Assembly (NCBI GenBank): GCA_030625775.1
Contig: DAOUQC010000001.1
Location: 123,788 to 187,787, forward strand
Length of the DNA: 64,000 bases
Direction of reading: 5' to 3'
From: Verrucomicrobiota bacterium
GTDB lineage: Bacteria; Verrucomicrobiota; Verrucomicrobiia; Verrucomicrobiales; DEV007
The translations under genes and the position numbers were made by a program. Numbering within the stretch: the first letter of the stretch is position 1; each line of letters opens with the position of its first letter. A model generated the notes under the pieces. The model worked only from the letters and a program-made list of their open reading frames with translations. It searched no databases and had not been told where the DNA came from. This document shows positions 47,889 through 56,944 of this stretch, in pieces.

Positions 47889-48114
47889 TGTGCTTTTTTT
47901 GTGAATGATGGATTTTGAAGGAGCGCCCTTGTGAGAAGCACTTGGAAAGCTTCATGCAACATGGGGTTTGACTCTACAAACAAAGCTTAATCCGGCCGTT
48001 CTGGGAATCAGAATATTCTTTCATTTTGCATCAATCTGCCTTTCCCTCATGAAGGCGTCAGGTGACTTGCCATAAGTGGAGGGTGTAAAAAGTACAGGAT
48101 TTTCAGGTTTTTCG

Positions 48115-49587
48115 ATGAAACGATTAGGATTATTGCGGTTGGGTTGTTTGGCAGCGTTTGGTTTGAACGTGGTGCCTGGCGATTTGGTTGCGGATGATTC
48201 TTCGCGAACATACGATAAACTTGGCATTCTGATGGATGTGTCACCGGAGATGGGATTTCTCGTTCCTCAGGTGCGCAAAGAGGTGAGGTTGCTGAATGAA
48301 GCGCTCATTGCAGCGAAGCATGATCCGGTCGCTTATCGTGAAGTTACTGGATTTGCGGTCGCTCCAAGAGGCAGCTTGAGAATACCTGCCAGCCGGAATG
48401 CGGTGCATTCTTTGGAGGCTTTGATCAAGGATGATGGAGTAGATGGAATTTTGTGGATCACCAGTCTGCGGGGAGAAGAGACGGGTTATGAAAAGGCTGA
48501 AATGGATAAGATATTTTCCGGGGCGAAGGCTGATTCAGAGGGCGAGGAGGAAAAAGATGTTGAGATAAAAACGCCGCAATTAATTCTGCATCAAATTTGG
48601 CAGGATCAGGCACGCTCGGGGTTTCGTGATGTGGGTAAGGAGGATGATTTAGATCATTTGCTGGATGAAGGTTTGATGAGGGAATGGATAGAAGTGATAA
48701 AAAACAGCGAGGGTTATCTTATGCGGTCCTGGTGGATGCCTGATTTCGAATCAGCTTCGATTTTCGCTTTCCCCTGGCGTGTTACACACGGTAATCTTCT
48801 TCGTAAGTTGAATATTGGCGAGGCGGCTCAGCAATATCAAGATACCTGGACGAGTCGTTTGCGGATGCGTTATGGTCTGGAATTTGCTCATCTCAGGGAG
48901 ATCTGGCCGAGGACGGTCATAGGTCGGGCATGGTGTGAGGAGACGACAATTGTGCCGCGTTTGAAATCAGATGCGGTGCCGCTGAGATGGGAAGGCGTTT
49001 ACGAAAAACTCAGGGCACGGGATTCGATCGAAGAAGATCTAGCTATGATCAAAGCTGACAGGCTGGGGGTGCTGTTTGGACTCGGTTATGTGAAGCGCGA
49101 TTTGTCGGCAGCGAAGACGGGGCTGAAACGTCGGGTGAATGCAAAACAGCGCTACATGGAAGAATTGATGCAGATAGGAAATGAAGTAAAAGATCATATG
49201 GAGGCAAATAAGAAAATTGATGATCGAGTGTACGCGCTTGAGTATCTGGAAGTGAACAGCGGAAAGCAGGCGAAGAATACAGATGAATTTTACGCCCGGC
49301 GCATGGCAAAAATGATTCGCAACGAAGGTGTCGATGCGATTTATTTTTTCACTAACGGTTATACCGGTTCGGGATACTACGGAGAATTCAGGGTGAACGA
49401 AGAGTTGATCACGCACGCGATTCGCGAAGCTGGGGTTCGGCTATATGTGCGAGTTCCTTTCGAGTTTGGAGTGGTGCCTTTAAAATTACAGAAATTGGCT
49501 ATCGCATCCGGAGGTGGGGTGTTTTTTGGTAAAAGCAGCGACCCTGATTTTGATATAAGCAGGCCCAAGGGGGCATGGCCGGAATAG
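48115..49587 (+). CDS. Hypothetical secreted protein with possible von Willebrand A-like segments
   Basis: Signal peptide MKRLGLLRLGCLAAFGLNVVPGDLVA; LGILMDVSPEMGFLVPQVRKEVRLLNEAL and VDAIYFFTNGYTGSGYYGEFRVNEELITHAIREAGVRLYVRVPFEFG. Confidence 0.6.
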   Translation: MKRLGLLRLGCLAAFGLNVVPGDLVADDSSRTYDKLGILMDVSPEMGFLVPQVRKEVRLLNEALIAAKHDPVAYREVTGFAVAPRGSLRIPASRNAVHSLEALIKDDGVDGILWITSLRGEETGYEKAEMDKIFSGAKADSEGEEEKDVEIKTPQLILHQIWQDQARSGFRDVGKEDDLDHLLDEGLMREWIEVIKNSEGYLMRSWWMPDFESASIFAFPWRVTHGNLLRKLNIGEAAQQYQDTWTSRLRMRYGLEFAHLREIWPRTVIGRAWCEETTIVPRLKSDAVPLRWEGVYEKLRARDSIEEDLAMIKADRLGVLFGLGYVKRDLSAAKTGLKRRVNAKQRYMEELMQIGNEVKDHMEANKKIDDRVYALEYLEVNSGKQAKNTDEFYARRMAKMIRNEGVDAIYFFTNGYTGSGYYGEFRVNEELITHAIREAGVRLYVRVPFEFGVVPLKLQKLAIASGGGVFFGKSSDPDFDISRPKGAWPE

Positions 49588-49751
49588 TTAGTAATTTGGG
49601 ACGAGAAGTTTGTTAGGGATACAAGGAGTCACTCCGCTTTGTAAGCTGGTGAATCAGGGTTCGATAAAGCTTGTGCCGGCTTGCAGGCTTCTATTATAAC
49701 TGTGTGAAGTTACAGGTAAACTGAAGAGGGGTGTTAATCGGACAGAAAAAG

Positions 49752-52304
49752 ATGAAGACGAAGGAGAGAGGATATAGGGGTTGGCTTTTTGTTGGAGTGG
49801 AAAAGTGGGTGCTGGTGATATTGGTCGCAGTTGGAATTCCGGTCAAGGCGCAGGATAAGGAGCTTGCGAAAGCTAGGGAGAATGAAGAAGCGGAAGTGGT
49901 AAAAGCCTGGCCGCAGGAGATCAAAACGGAAAAGGGGGCGATTGTTATTTATCAACCTCAGGTCGAGTCGTTTGATGGCAATAGCTTGTCGGCTCGTTCG
50001 GCTGTTTCGGTAGAATTGACAGAGGTAAAGGAAGGTGAAAAAAAAGAGCCGGTATTCGGGGTGATCTGGATGGCCGCTAAGGTGGAAACGGATAGGGAAG
50101 AAAGGGTGGTGTACATTCGCTCCTTGAGTATTCCCCGGGTTCGCTTTGCTGGTTCGACTCCGGAACAGGAAGCGAAGCTTGCTGCCATCATCGAGGCGGA
50201 GGTGCCGAAGTGGAACCATGAAATTTCTCTGGATCGGGTGCTGGCCAGTCTGGCTTTGGTGGAAGATGAGAAAAAGGAAGCGGCTAATTTGGATATGGCT
50301 CCACCAAAGATTATTTATTCCAAAGAGCCAGCGGTGTTGGTGACGATTGATGGTGAACCGCAACTGAATATCATGGAGGACTCGACGGATTTAATGAGGG
50401 TAATCAATACGCCCTTTTTGATCGTGTTCGATACGACCTTGAAGAAGTATTCTCTCTATGCGGGCAAGGATGCCTGGTATTCCGCAGCCTCTTTAGAAGC
50501 GGGATGGTCGATCGATGCGGGGGTGCCAAAAAAGGTGGCCGACCTGGCCCCGGATGAATCCGATATGGAACTCTCTGAGTCGGACGAGGGAAGTAAGGGG
50601 ACGGTACCGAAGCTTTACGTGGTGACAGAACCAACGGAACTGATTTACACCGATGGAGAGCCTGCCTTCACGCCAATATCCGGAACAGGCATTATGTTTG
50701 TCGGCAACAGTGACAGCAATCTATTCATGGATATGAGCAAGCGCACTTATTACGTTTTGTTGTCAGGGCGTTGGTTCAACAGCCAAAATTTAAACGGTCC
50801 GTGGAAGTATGTGGCTTCAGACAAATTGCCTGCTGATTTCAAAAGAATCCCGGAAGATTCTGATGTCGGAGATGTGCGCGCGTTTGTTTACGGTACGGAG
50901 GAAGCGGCGGAGGCGGTTCTGGATGCGCAGATTCCCCAGACAGCAAAGGTGAATCGGGGAGAGGTGAAAGTGGAGATAATCTACGATGGCGATCCGGAGT
51001 TTGCTGCTATTCCGGGAACAGAACTTCAGTATGCGGTGAATACGGGAAGTCAGGTATTGATGGAGGGGGAGCGTTATTTTGCTTGTGATGCAGGGGTCTG
51101 GTATGTGTCGCCATCCCCATTAGGCCCTTGGCAGGTGGCGGAAGAGCGGCCGGAAGGCGTGGATGATATCCCGCCCGAGTCGCCGCTGTATAACGTCAAG
51201 TATGTTTATATTTACGATTCGACTCCTGAGTATGTGTATGTCGGTTATACGCCTGGTTATACCGGATGTTATGTTTATGGCGGAGCATTGGTTTATGGAA
51301 CGGGTTATCGGTATCGCCCCTGGTGGCGTCGTGGGATCTATTTTGGCCGGCCTGTGACTTATGGCTATGCGGTGCGCTGGAACCGTTGGTCGTCGGGCTG
51401 GAGCTACGGAGTGGTTTACAGCAACGGCAGATTCACTTTTGGCATGGGCTATGGGAGATGGGGGAGATGGCATGGAGGGGTGTGGGGAGCTGGTTTCTAT
51501 AACGGATACTGGCGTGGACATTCGCGTGGTTTTTATCGAGGTTTGCATCGCGGCTACTATCAGGGGTATCGCGCTTCCCAACTCGATCGACTGGCTGCGG
51601 CTCGTCCGGGACAACCGAGGCGATATCCGGGAGCTGATCTTTACCGCAATTATCAACGTCCGGGTGTGGCGCCTTATCGCAAGAGTGTGCGTCCGGTGAC
51701 CAAACCGGGACAGTTGCCAACTCGACCTGGAGTCAAACCCGGGGCCAGGCCATCGAAGCCGATCGCCAAACCTGGATCGCCGACGATAAAACCGGCGATT
51801 CCGGGCAAGCCATCACAGCCGATCGCGAAGCCGGGTGTGCCATCAACGAGACCGGCGGTGCCAGCGGTGCCATCGACTCGTCCGGCAAATCCTTCTCCCT
51901 CGATTGCTCTGGATCGTGCCAACAATGTTTATGCGGACAAATCAGGCAATGTTTATCAAAGACTGCCAAATGGATCTTGGAATCACCTTGCTAATGGACG
52001 ACCTGCTCCTGTGACTCGACCGGTTACGACGCGGCCCACTGTGCCGACGACCCGACCGACGGCTCCCACAACGAGACCGGTCACAACACGACCGACAGTG
52101 CCTACGACCAGACCAGTCTCAACTCGTCCGACTACTCGACCATCGACAACGATCAGTCCCTCGACTCGTAGCAGTTTAAATAGAAACTACCAATCCCGTC
52201 AGACCGGGACATCACGAACCATGCAATCCAGCCGTTCTCGAAGCAGCGTGAGTCGTTCCAGAAGCTCAAGCAGAAGCCGGGGTGGTGGGGGGCGGCGGAG
52301 ATAG
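49752..52304 (+). CDS. Large secreted protein: three tandem modules of about 90 aa, aromatic/Gly-rich segment, Pro/Arg/Thr repeats and a basic SR tail
   Basis: Repeated PxxxxxxEPxxLxxxDGEPxxxxIxxT...F...YYxLxxGxWxxAxxLxGPW pattern; YGRWGRWHGGVWGAGFYNGYWRGHSRGFYRGLHRGYYQGY; RPTVPTTRPTAPTTRPVTTRPTVPTTRP; SRSRSSVSRSRSSSRSRGGGGRRR. Confidence 0.65.
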   Translation: MKTKERGYRGWLFVGVEKWVLVILVAVGIPVKAQDKELAKARENEEAEVVKAWPQEIKTEKGAIVIYQPQVESFDGNSLSARSAVSVELTEVKEGEKKEPVFGVIWMAAKVETDREERVVYIRSLSIPRVRFAGSTPEQEAKLAAIIEAEVPKWNHEISLDRVLASLALVEDEKKEAANLDMAPPKIIYSKEPAVLVTIDGEPQLNIMEDSTDLMRVINTPFLIVFDTTLKKYSLYAGKDAWYSAASLEAGWSIDAGVPKKVADLAPDESDMELSESDEGSKGTVPKLYVVTEPTELIYTDGEPAFTPISGTGIMFVGNSDSNLFMDMSKRTYYVLLSGRWFNSQNLNGPWKYVASDKLPADFKRIPEDSDVGDVRAFVYGTEEAAEAVLDAQIPQTAKVNRGEVKVEIIYDGDPEFAAIPGTELQYAVNTGSQVLMEGERYFACDAGVWYVSPSPLGPWQVAEERPEGVDDIPPESPLYNVKYVYIYDSTPEYVYVGYTPGYTGCYVYGGALVYGTGYRYRPWWRRGIYFGRPVTYGYAVRWNRWSSGWSYGVVYSNGRFTFGMGYGRWGRWHGGVWGAGFYNGYWRGHSRGFYRGLHRGYYQGYRASQLDRLAAARPGQPRRYPGADLYRNYQRPGVAPYRKSVRPVTKPGQLPTRPGVKPGARPSKPIAKPGSPTIKPAIPGKPSQPIAKPGVPSTRPAVPAVPSTRPANPSPSIALDRANNVYADKSGNVYQRLPNGSWNHLANGRPAPVTRPVTTRPTVPTTRPTAPTTRPVTTRPTVPTTRPVSTRPTTRPSTTISPSTRSSLNRNYQSRQTGTSRTMQSSRSRSSVSRSRSSSRSRGGGGRRR
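51690..52160 (+). repeat. Degenerate coding repeats (K/RPGxP and TRPxxPTTRP units)
   Basis: Successive near-repeats of CGACCGAC(GG/AG)(C/T)..CC(C/T)AC(A/G)AC(G/C)(A)GACC(G/A)GTC encoding TRPTVPTTRP/TRPVTTRP. Confidence 0.7.
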
Positions 52305-52334
52305 TTCGGCAAGATTGCTAAAATGATTAACAGG

Positions 52335-52416
52335 TTTGTAGGACAAATTTTTATATTTGTCAGTGTGATGTAAACATCGCCTCTCAAATGACAGAACTGG
52401 AGTTCTGTCCTACAAA
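52335..52416. repeat. 82-bp MITE/REPIN-like element with terminal inverted repeats and two internal hairpins
   Basis: TTTGTAGGACA (52335-52345)/TGTCCTACAAA (52406-52416); internal hairpins GACAAAT..ATTTGTC (52342-52361) and GACAGAACT-GG-AGTTCTGTC (52390-52409). Confidence 0.6.
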
Positions 52417-52418
52417 TA

Positions 52419-52441
52419 CGCAACAAAATAAAAATGTTGCG
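52419..52441. promoter_or_regulatory. Perfect inverted repeat CGCAACA-N9-TGTTGCG just upstream of the regulator gene; operator or hairpin candidate
   Basis: CGCAACA (52419-52425) AAATAAAAA TGTTGCG (52435-52441), about 29 bp before the start at 52470. Confidence 0.45.
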
Positions 52442-52469
52442 AATCTGTTTCATTATGTTGTATTAATGG

Positions 52470-53555
52470 ATGCCGAATGAAATCAGAGCTCGTGGCGCTG
52501 CTGCGGAGATTGAAAAATACCTCAGAGGGGTTGCGGCTGGCGGGGAGTGGCCCGAAGGCGACGCTTTACCGACGACCCGGGCTCTGGGGGAAAAATTCGG
52601 TGTGGCCAATACCACGGCTTCGCGTGTTTTTCATCGTTTGGAACTTGAGGGGCTGGTGTGGAAACAAGATAACGGGCGTTATTTCCTCGAATCCTCACGT
52701 CAATTATTGCATCGCCCCAAGCCGATTGCTTGCCTGACCCGGGAACTGGAACGCTGGAGTGGAGTTTATCGGGCGATTATGGCTGGCGTGAGTGCCTACA
52801 CAGCGGAGCGTCAGACCGCTCTATTACTGTGGAGAAGTGAATCCCTGGTCAGTCACATTGATGTGAATCTTCCTCCCGACTATGGTTCTCTGGAACAGCA
52901 GGCAACATCATTGGATGATTTTGAAAGGTGTTACGGTGAAACTCACGGTGGAGTTTTGATTGATGATGTTTGGAGTGATAAAGCTCTCGCTCAACATCCG
53001 GTTTTATTAAAAAATGCAGCAGTCTTGTACCGGGAGACGGATTTGCCCGGGGTGGGAAATGTGTGCATCGACACCGAGGCGGGCAGTTTGTTGGCATTGA
53101 CTCATTTACTGGCGCGCGGGTACGAGGAGCTCTGGATTGCGCGTCCCTTTCGAGGCGATGCCGCGATGGATGCGCTGGTTGCGGATGTTGCAGCGCTTGC
53201 TGAAAAAACAGGCACCGGCAGTCTGGTCTATCATATCAAGGAAGCGGGCACACCTGAAGAGAGGACGGCATTGATCAGTGAAGCCAATAGCTCATCAAGC
53301 AGAGTGGGCGTGTTCTGTCCAGAAGACAATGTTTCCAAATCCCTTTACCGGGAATTGATTTCCCAGGGCGTGGATTGCCCGGGCAAGGTCGGTTTGATGT
53401 CAGGCATGGGTACCTCGGTGTTGGAGGATGAAAACATCAGCACGCTTTTTTATGACTTTCGCGAAATGGGGATTCGGGCGGCGGAGATGATCTGTTCCAA
53501 AGAGTCGGGACAAATCAAATTGCGGCCTGATCTGCTCGTAAAAATAACGACCTGA
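52470..53555 (+). CDS. GntR-type HTH / LacI-type ligand-binding transcriptional regulator
   Basis: EWPEGDALPTTRALGEKFGVANTTASRVFHRLELEGLVWKQDNGRYFL (winged HTH), followed by a periplasmic-binding-like domain ending GLMSGMGTSVLEDENISTLFYDFREMGIRAAEMI. Confidence 0.85.
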   Translation: MPNEIRARGAAAEIEKYLRGVAAGGEWPEGDALPTTRALGEKFGVANTTASRVFHRLELEGLVWKQDNGRYFLESSRQLLHRPKPIACLTRELERWSGVYRAIMAGVSAYTAERQTALLLWRSESLVSHIDVNLPPDYGSLEQQATSLDDFERCYGETHGGVLIDDVWSDKALAQHPVLLKNAAVLYRETDLPGVGNVCIDTEAGSLLALTHLLARGYEELWIARPFRGDAAMDALVADVAALAEKTGTGSLVYHIKEAGTPEERTALISEANSSSSRVGVFCPEDNVSKSLYRELISQGVDCPGKVGLMSGMGTSVLEDENISTLFYDFREMGIRAAEMICSKESGQIKLRPDLLVKITT

Positions 53556-53567
53556 TTGCTTTAGAAA

Positions 53568-56500
53568 ATGTTTCTGAAAATAAAAACGAAACTATTAACC
53601 ATGAAAACACCAACCCTCCATCCAAACAAAGGTGTCTCCAGTTTCGTGCTGGCGACTGTTGCCACACTTCTAATGTCGACTGGCTCAGTCTGGCCAGCTC
53701 CCAAGTCACTTGGTGTGGCTCCCAAAAAAGATGTGCGTCTTACCTTCAACAAAAAGGAGAAACCTGCGCTTGATCCAGCTTTGGCAAAGTATGGAATGTA
53801 TGAAAAAACGGCAGCGAGGCCGGAAGTAACGGCTTCTGTCGACACCGGCCTTCCGCTCCAGTTGAATCCGGGGGATCGCATCGCATTCATAGGCAACACT
53901 CTTTTGGATCGTGCCCGGGATTTTGGTTATTTCGAAACTCTCTTGCAGCAGAGTTTTCCCGAACACAAACTCATCGTTCGCAATCTTGCCTGGGCAGGGG
54001 ACTCGCTGGAATCCCAGCCGCGCCCTCTCAATCTCGCTGATGTGGAACAGCACCTGACTTACGAAAAAATCAATGTCATCATCGCGGCTTTTGGGTTCAA
54101 CGAATCTTTCGCCGGCGTGGAAGCGCTACCGCAGTTTCGTCGTCGACTGGTGGATTCCTTGAAAAAACTCAAGACTAGTAGCTTCAACGGCAAGAACGGA
54201 CCACGCATTGTTTTGCTGTCACCGATCGCCAACGAAGATATCAAGCGAGTGGCTGCGGGCACGATGAACAACGAACAGTTGGCGGCTTACACCGCGGTGA
54301 TGAAAGAAGTGGCAGCTGAGCAAAAAGTAGGTTTTGCCAATGTGTTTGAAGCTACGAAAGCCGCGATGGAATCACCGGGTGACGACCTGACGGTCAATGG
54401 GATTCACCTGAGCAAGGAAGGTTATAAACTGTTTGGCGGCACTGCTTATCGTCAAATTTTTGGGAAAAAAGCGCCTGACCTTAACGAAGCTTTGCGTCTG
54501 GAAGTGTTGGAGAAAAACAAGCAGTTCTTTCGACGTTACCGTCCGGTGAATACCTACTACTACACTGGCAAACGCAGTGAAGAACACGGTTACAACGACT
54601 TCCTGCCGGCGATGCGTAATTTCGACCTGATGGTTTCAAATCGCTACAAGCGCATCTGGGATCTCGCCCAGGGTAAGTCTGTGCAGGCGAAAATTGACGA
54701 CTCGAATCTTTCTCCCCTCAAAGATGTATGGGAAGCGCGCGGAACCAACCCATGGTTGAGTGCCGAGGACGAAAAAAAGGCTTTCATCATGGACCCCCGC
54801 TTTGACGTGAATCTTTTTGCAGGCGAGGAAGAGTTCCCGGATATTGCCAATCCGATCAGCATCCGCTGGGATTCCAAGGGGCGGCTGTGGGTGAGTTGTT
54901 CGACTTCTTATCCGCAGATTTTCCCGGGAGAGGAGCCGCATGATAAGCTGGTGATTCTCGAAGACACCGACGGCGACGGCAAGGCAGACAAATCGTCGGT
55001 CTTTTCAGATGATCTTTACCAGCCGCTTTCTTTCGAGTTTGGGAACGGTGGGGTTTACGTCTCCCAGCAACCCAATCTTGTTTTTATCAAGGACACCGAT
55101 GGAGATGGCAAAGCGGATCACAAGCAAATTGTCCTGACCGGTCTTGGCACTGAAGATTCCCATCACGCTCTGCACGATTTTGCCTGGACTCCGGATGGAG
55201 ATCTCATCTTTCGTGAGTCGATTTTTCATCACTCACAAGTCGAGACGCCTTACGGCCCGGTACGTCAGCAGAACAGCGGATGGTTTCGTTACGATCCGAA
55301 AACCGAACGGTTAATTTCATTTGGAACCTACTCCAGCACCAATCCCTGGGGAGTGACCTTTGACGAATGGGGGCAGCATGTGGCCAGTCATCCCATTTTT
55401 GCATCGGCCTTCCATGCGCTCGATCCTTTTTATCCGGAACAGCATCCCAAGCCGATAGGACTTCAAGGTTACTCGGGAACCTGTGGTCACGATTTTGTCG
55501 ACTTCAAAACCTTTCCCAAGGACATGCAGGGAGGTTTTGTCAAAGCGCGATACAAACCAACCAACCGCATCGAGTTCCTTGAATGGAAAGAGGGTGAGTT
55601 TGGGTATGAGGAAAAATATGTCAGTGACATTTTGTTTTCGTCCGATCTGAGTTTCATTCCCGTTGATCTTCGTTTTGGTCCGAGAGGGGCGCTCTATGTT
55701 TGTGACTGGTACAATCCGATCAAGAGTCACAATCAGTATTCGATGCGGGACTCCCGCCGGGATCGTAAGTCAGGACGTATCTGGCGCATCACCGCGAAAG
55801 GCAGTCAGCCGGTCGATCCGCCTGTCATAGCGGATGCGAGCATCACAGAACTTTTGGATAACCTGAAACTTCCCGAGTATCGTTATCGTTACTGGTCTCG
55901 CCGCGAACTGCGTGACCGTAATCCAGATCAGGTCAAAAAAGCTCTGGATCAGTGGGTGAGTGGACTTGATTCGTCCGATCCGCGTCATCGTCATAACCAG
56001 ATGGAGGCGATCTGGATGTATCGCGGCATCGGTCGCGTGAATACAAAGTTACTGGCCGATTTGTTGGCCTGTGATGATCACAACGCACGCGCGGCAGCCA
56101 CACGCCAGCTGCGTTATTGGAATTCCAACGTAAAAAACTCCGAGGTTTTGCTCAAGGAGGCTGCCAATGATGATAGCTCGATTGTTCGTTTGGAAGCAGC
56201 CATCGCCGCTACCTATATCGGTAGCGAAGGAGCTCTGCTGGCAATGTTGGACACCTTGAAGCACCCGCATGGAGGTCACCTGAGTTATGCCATACGCACA
56301 TCACTCGGTTCGGCTCCCTTGAAAAAATATTGGGGGGATAATGAGGAATTTAAAGTGGATCATCCAGAGATTGCTGACTTTTACGCCAAATTTGAGCTTG
56401 GTCAAAAAGGCAAAGCACGCAAAAAGAATAGCAAAGAAGAGGACGCCTTTGATGCACAGAAAGATCTTAAAAAAGTGACCATTTCGATCGTCAAGGAACG

Positions 56501-56840
56501 CTTGCTCTATTCATTGAAAAGCTTTGAGGTAAAACCTGGTCAGGCGGTTCGTATTGATTTTGTGAACCCTGATGCAACCCCGCACAATCTGGTTATAGTC
56601 GAACCAGGCGCGTTGGAGGAAGTGGGCATGGCGGCTAATGAAATGGCCAAGGATCCTGAAGCCGCTAAGTTGGAATTCATTCCCGAGTCGGATAAGATCC
56701 TGCATCATTCACGTATGCTGAACCCCTACGAAGCCGAGTATCTACGTTTCAAAGCACCTAGCGAACCTGGGGTGTATCCTTACATTTGCACTTTTCCTGG
56801 TCACTGGATCATCATGCGAGGGGAGATGATTGTGAAGTAG
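53568..56840 (+). CDS. Multidomain secreted protein: SGNH-like, PVC-type membrane-bound dehydrogenase (beta-propeller) and C-terminal azurin-like copper domain
   Basis: GDRIAFIGNTLLDRARDFGYFETLLQQSFPEHKLIVRNLAWAGDSLESQ; DVNLFAGEEEFPDIANPISIRWDSKGRLWVSCSTSYPQIFPGEEPHDKLVILEDTDGDGKADKSSVF; PHNLVIVEPGA...YICTFPGHWIIMRGEMIVK. Confidence 0.85.
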   Translation: MFLKIKTKLLTMKTPTLHPNKGVSSFVLATVATLLMSTGSVWPAPKSLGVAPKKDVRLTFNKKEKPALDPALAKYGMYEKTAARPEVTASVDTGLPLQLNPGDRIAFIGNTLLDRARDFGYFETLLQQSFPEHKLIVRNLAWAGDSLESQPRPLNLADVEQHLTYEKINVIIAAFGFNESFAGVEALPQFRRRLVDSLKKLKTSSFNGKNGPRIVLLSPIANEDIKRVAAGTMNNEQLAAYTAVMKEVAAEQKVGFANVFEATKAAMESPGDDLTVNGIHLSKEGYKLFGGTAYRQIFGKKAPDLNEALRLEVLEKNKQFFRRYRPVNTYYYTGKRSEEHGYNDFLPAMRNFDLMVSNRYKRIWDLAQGKSVQAKIDDSNLSPLKDVWEARGTNPWLSAEDEKKAFIMDPRFDVNLFAGEEEFPDIANPISIRWDSKGRLWVSCSTSYPQIFPGEEPHDKLVILEDTDGDGKADKSSVFSDDLYQPLSFEFGNGGVYVSQQPNLVFIKDTDGDGKADHKQIVLTGLGTEDSHHALHDFAWTPDGDLIFRESIFHHSQVETPYGPVRQQNSGWFRYDPKTERLISFGTYSSTNPWGVTFDEWGQHVASHPIFASAFHALDPFYPEQHPKPIGLQGYSGTCGHDFVDFKTFPKDMQGGFVKARYKPTNRIEFLEWKEGEFGYEEKYVSDILFSSDLSFIPVDLRFGPRGALYVCDWYNPIKSHNQYSMRDSRRDRKSGRIWRITAKGSQPVDPPVIADASITELLDNLKLPEYRYRYWSRRELRDRNPDQVKKALDQWVSGLDSSDPRHRHNQMEAIWMYRGIGRVNTKLLADLLACDDHNARAAATRQLRYWNSNVKNSEVLLKEAANDDSSIVRLEAAIAATYIGSEGALLAMLDTLKHPHGGHLSYAIRTSLGSAPLKKYWGDNEEFKVDHPEIADFYAKFELGQKGKARKKNSKEEDAFDAQKDLKKVTISIVKERLLYSLKSFEVKPGQAVRIDFVNPDATPHNLVIVEPGALEEVGMAANEMAKDPEAAKLEFIPESDKILHHSRMLNPYEAEYLRFKAPSEPGVYPYICTFPGHWIIMRGEMIVK

Positions 56841-56944
56841 CCGACTATGGATTGGACTTGCGAGCATCAGACAAATCAATTATCCTGCCGGATCGAAACA
56901 GGCAAAACAATGGTCTGCCACTGCGGTTCAGAAGGATAAGAAGC

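Noticed and set aside
51690-52160. Periodic DNA that could be mistaken for a CRISPR or tandem array
   Set aside because: Period and divergence match codon-level TRPTVPTTRP protein repeats; no unique spacers and no cas genes.
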